Shown: one piece after another, positions 7,167 to 12,537 of the stretch | How positions within the stretch are numbered: the stretch's first letter is position 1 | How the letters are laid out: every line of letters begins with the position of its first letter | Source of the DNA: Pseudomonadota bacterium | Lineage (GTDB): Bacteria > Pseudomonadota > Alphaproteobacteria > Ferrovibrionales > Ferrovibrionaceae | Assembly (NCBI GenBank): GCA_023434425.1 | Contig: JAEYSS010000225.1 | Span: 1-12,537 of the forward strand | Length of the DNA stretch: 12,537 nt | Direction of reading: 5' to 3' | The notes under the pieces: model-generated | The model's database searches: none | Seen by the model: the letters and a program-made list of their open reading frames with translations, nothing else | What the model was told of the DNA's origin: nothing | Made by a program: the position numbers and the translations under genes

Positions 7167-9146
7167 TCAGCCTGCCTTGCGCATCGTCGAATAGGTGGTG
7201 GCTTCGTCGATCTTCAGATTGGCCTTGAAGGTGCCGGTACGGCCGTCCTCGAAGGTGATCCTGGCTTCCACCGCAATCGCCGGCTGGCCCGAATACAGCG
7301 CCTCGATCAGGCTGCCGTACCGTTCGGCAATGGTGCTGCGGCGGACCTTGCGGGTGCGCGTCAGTTCGCCGTCATCGGCATCCAGCTCCTTGTGCAGGAT
7401 CAGGAAGCGCTTGACCTGGCTGGCGGTCATGCTGCTGTCCGACGACAGGTCGCGGTTGACCTGCTCGATACAGCCGCGGATCAGGGCGTAGACCTCGGGC
7501 CGGCCGGCCAGATCGGCATAGGAGGTATAGGCGATGCCGTTGCGCTCGGCCCAGGATCCGACTGCCGCCAGGTCGATGTTGATAAAGGCAGCGACGAAGT
7601 CGCGGCCATCGCCGAAGGCCACCGCCTCCTTGATATGCGGGAAGAATTTCAGCTTGTTCTCGACATATTTCGGCGCGAACAGTGCCCCGTCCGTCAGGCG
7701 GCCGACATCCTTGGCGCGGTCGATGATGCGGAGGTGACCGTTATCGGTGAACACGCCGGCATCGCCGGTATGCACCCAGCCGTCCGCCGTCTTGGTTTCG
7801 GCGGTGGCGGCCTCGTTCTTGTAATAGCCGACGAAGACGCCGGGGCTGCGGAACAGCACTTCGCCGGTTTTCTCGTCGATGCGCAGTTCCACGCCCGGCG
7901 CCGGCGGGCCCACGGTATCGGGAATCACGTCGGTATCGGTGTGCATGCACAGATAGACCGTGCACTCGGTCTGACCGTAGAGCTGTTTGAGGTTGATACC
8001 CAGCGCGCGGAAAAAGTCGAAGATATCCGGCCCGATCGCCTCGCCCGCCGTATAGGCGAGCCGCAGGCGGCTCAGGCCGAGCACATTCTTGAGCGGGCCA
8101 TAGACCAGAATCTCGCCCAGCGCGTAGAGCATGCGGTCAGTGAAGGAGACCGGCTTGCCCTCTAGGATGTTGCGACCGGCCCGGCGCGCCAGACCGATGA
8201 AGAAATGGAACATGCGGCGCTTGATCTGGCTGGCATCCTCCATGCGGATCATCACGGTGGTCAGCAGGTTTTCCCAGATCCGCGGCGGCGCGAAGAAATA
8301 GGTCGGCCCCACCTCGCGCAGATCCTGCAGCACGGTATCGGCTGACTCGGGGCAGTTCATGCAGAAGCCCGTCACGGCGCCTTCCACATAAGACAGGAAG
8401 TTATCGCCGACCCAGGCCATCGGCAGATAGGCCAGCACCTGATCGGTCTCGTTCAGCTTGTCGAAGGCAATCGCCAGATTGGCCGAGCGCACCACATTGT
8501 CGTGGCTGAGCATCACGCCCTTGGGCCGGCCGGTGGTGCCCGACGTGTAGCAGATGATGGCAAGATCGCTGCCGCTGCCCTTGGCGATTTCAGCGTCGAC
8601 GAAGCCGGGATTGGCCGCGTTATGCGCTGCGCCCTGCTTCGAGAGGTCGGCCAGATTGCGCAGGAAGGGCTGATCGTAATGGCGCAGGCCGCGCGGATCG
8701 CTATAGGCGATCACTTCCAGCATCGGCAGGCGATCGCGGATCGAGAGCAGCTTGTCGACCTGTTCCTGGTTCTCGACGACAGCGAAGCGCGCCTCGGCAT
8801 GCTCGATCACATACTGAATTTCGTCGGCCACGCTGTCCTGATAGACCGGCACCGGAATGCCGCCGAGTGCCTGGCTCGCCGCCATGGTCCAGTAGAGTTC
8901 CGGCCGGTTGTCGCCGATGATGGCGACCTTGTCGCCACGCTTCAGCCCCAGCGCAGCCAGGCCGCCGGCCAGCTCGCGGACGCGGCCATCGACCTCGCCC
9001 CAGGTCCAGGTCTGCCAGATACCGAGATCCTTTTCCCGCATGGCGGGACGGTCGCGGCGGTGCTGGGCGTTGTAGGCGAAGAATTTGGGGATGGTGTCGC
9101 GACCCAACGGGTCACGCCCATCGGGTCGCCCCGATGTCTCGGACAT
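7167..9146 (-). CDS. AMP-forming acyl-CoA ligase, long-chain (FadD/FAA1-like) type
   Basis: This 659-residue ANL-superfamily ligase activates a carboxylic acid with ATP to an acyl-adenylate and then to acyl-CoA in the cytoplasm. All core motifs are intact: P-loop YTSGTTGRPKG (200-210), LYGQTE (389-394, A5), WVHTGD with Asp462 (A7), hinge region RAKDVGRLTDG (477-487) followed by FAPKYVENKLK (490-500), and Lys600 in TRTRKVRR at the A10 position. The length and the APKYVENKLK segment fit the long-chain eukaryote-like group rather than short medium-chain ligases. The ATG at 9146 has a perfect AGGAGG 8 nt upstream. It is the first gene of the minus-strand cluster and is followed after 5 bp by livG, which links it to the importer as a probable trap for the imported acid. 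Whether the substrate is fatty, aromatic or branched is unknown. Confidence 0.9.
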   Translation of the reverse strand: MSETSGRPDGRDPLGRDTIPKFFAYNAQHRRDRPAMREKDLGIWQTWTWGEVDGRVRELAGGLAALGLKRGDKVAIIGDNRPELYWTMAASQALGGIPVPVYQDSVADEIQYVIEHAEARFAVVENQEQVDKLLSIRDRLPMLEVIAYSDPRGLRHYDQPFLRNLADLSKQGAAHNAANPGFVDAEIAKGSGSDLAIICYTSGTTGRPKGVMLSHDNVVRSANLAIAFDKLNETDQVLAYLPMAWVGDNFLSYVEGAVTGFCMNCPESADTVLQDLREVGPTYFFAPPRIWENLLTTVMIRMEDASQIKRRMFHFFIGLARRAGRNILEGKPVSFTDRMLYALGEILVYGPLKNVLGLSRLRLAYTAGEAIGPDIFDFFRALGINLKQLYGQTECTVYLCMHTDTDVIPDTVGPPAPGVELRIDEKTGEVLFRSPGVFVGYYKNEAATAETKTADGWVHTGDAGVFTDNGHLRIIDRAKDVGRLTDGALFAPKYVENKLKFFPHIKEAVAFGDGRDFVAAFINIDLAAVGSWAERNGIAYTSYADLAGRPEVYALIRGCIEQVNRDLSSDSSMTASQVKRFLILHKELDADDGELTRTRKVRRSTIAERYGSLIEALYSGQPAIAVEARITFEDGRTGTFKANLKIDEATTYSTMRKAG

Positions 9147-9421
9147 TTGTTTCGCCTCCTGTACCGCGACGCAGCCGTAGCCGACGCCGTCGTTATGCCT
9201 TGTTGATTAAGCTCCGGCCTAATCCCCGTCAAGGGGCGGTAGAATCCCATCCCCGACATCCCGCTCGTCTTGCCTAAATTTCGACCCCCATTGAACTTTC
9301 CTCCAGCCGAAATGGCTTGGCAAATGGCCGGTTTTGCGTCACCTATTTGCGGCATCAGACATGGGCGAACCGCCCGCCCGACCAGCCTTACATTTTGTTT
9401 CCGCTACGAAAGGATTGCCCC
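9147..9421. promoter_or_regulatory. Divergent intergenic region between the ligase cluster and acnA
   Basis: This 275-bp spacer holds no convincing gene and must contain promoters for both directions. For the minus-strand cluster, TTGACG (9232-9227) lies 17 nt from a poor -10 candidate, TAATCA (9209-9204), with a small CCCC/GGGG hairpin (9224-9236) over the -35 box. For acnA I could not assign a clear promoter. AAATGGC occurs twice as a direct repeat with a 12-nt period (9310-9316 and 9322-9328), and GGGCG/CGCCC (9363-9375) could form a small leader hairpin. No recognisable iron-regulatory box or TetR-type palindrome was seen by eye. Confidence 0.45.
9409..9414 (+). promoter_or_regulatory. 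Ribosome-binding site that sets the acnA start
   Basis: AAAGGA lies 7 nt before GTG at 9422. This picks the GTG over the in-frame ATG at 9317, which would add 35 residues of non-conserved composition and has no comparable site. It also places the Lys-rich arm inside the translated protein rather than in a leader. Confidence 0.75.
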
Positions 9422-12463
<3,042 letters not shown>

Positions 12464-12490
12464 ACCGACACTGCATCCGCAGAAATGAAA

Positions 12491-12523
12491 ACGGCCGGGG
12501 AAAACCCGGCCGTGTTTTTTTTT
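12491..12523 (+). terminator. Intrinsic terminator of acnA
   Basis: A perfect 9-bp stem, ACGGCCGGG (12491-12499) with CCCGGCCGT (12505-12513), and a 5-nt loop GAAAA are followed by G and nine T residues (12515-12523). It begins 28 bp after the acnA stop and has all the parts of a rho-independent terminator. On the opposite strand the stem is followed by TTTTCATTTC, so weak activity in that direction is possible. Confidence 0.95.
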
Positions 12524-12537
12524 AGGAATTTTGGATT

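Noticed and set aside
9317..9421. An in-frame ATG at 9317 as an alternative acnA start, adding 35 residues.
   Set aside because: It has no good ribosome site and its composition differs from the Lys-rich arm; AAAGGA placed 7 nt before GTG 9422 is much better.

Overview
This is a GC-rich, almost fully coding stretch of bacterial chromosome. It most likely comes from an alphaproteobacterium, and Rhodospirillales-like is my best guess. The guess rests on the Lys/Ala/Val-heavy GC-rich codon use, the close match of the aconitase core to alphaproteobacterial AcnA, and the presence of both acnA and ccmA, which are neighbours in many alphaproteobacteria. I could not run a database search, so the taxonomy is inference.

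Layout. From about 9150 down to 1, everything reads on the minus strand. In transcription order: a long-chain-type AMP-forming acyl-CoA ligase (9146-7167); LivG ATPase (7161-6367); LivH permease (6353-5469); LivM permease (5451-4387); a 124-bp gap with a candidate promoter; a periplasmic substrate-binding protein (4262-2952); a strong intrinsic terminator (2902-2940); LivF ATPase (2885-2046); a PaaK-like adenylate-forming protein (2023-689); CcmA, the haem-exporter ATPase (658-26); and the first ten codons of CcmB, running off the window edge. On the plus strand, divergent from the ligase across a 275-bp spacer, lies aconitase acnA (9422-12463), followed by a textbook terminator (12491-12523).

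How the genes work together. The five Liv-type components form one complete HAAT (branched-chain amino acid type) ABC importer. It is bracketed by two adenylate-forming proteins, an arrangement seen in uptake clusters for aromatic or other carboxylic acids, where the imported acid is trapped as a CoA thioester. The ligand cannot be read from sequence. ccmA and ccmB belong to cytochrome c maturation and acnA to the TCA cycle. These are probably the ancestral neighbours, with the transport cluster inserted between them.

What stands out. The aconitase carries an extra N-terminal arm of about 118 residues that is extremely basic (about 37 Lys and 9 Arg in the first 110 residues, no Asp or Glu). 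It resembles the tails of histone H1-like bacterial proteins and is built partly from 18-bp tandem repeats. The PaaK-like protein has a short tail of the same kind, and a 22-nt segment of the two genes differs at one base. The PaaK-like protein also lacks the usual Ser/Thr/Gly-rich ATP loop. I found no CRISPR array, tRNA, rRNA, transposase or defence system.
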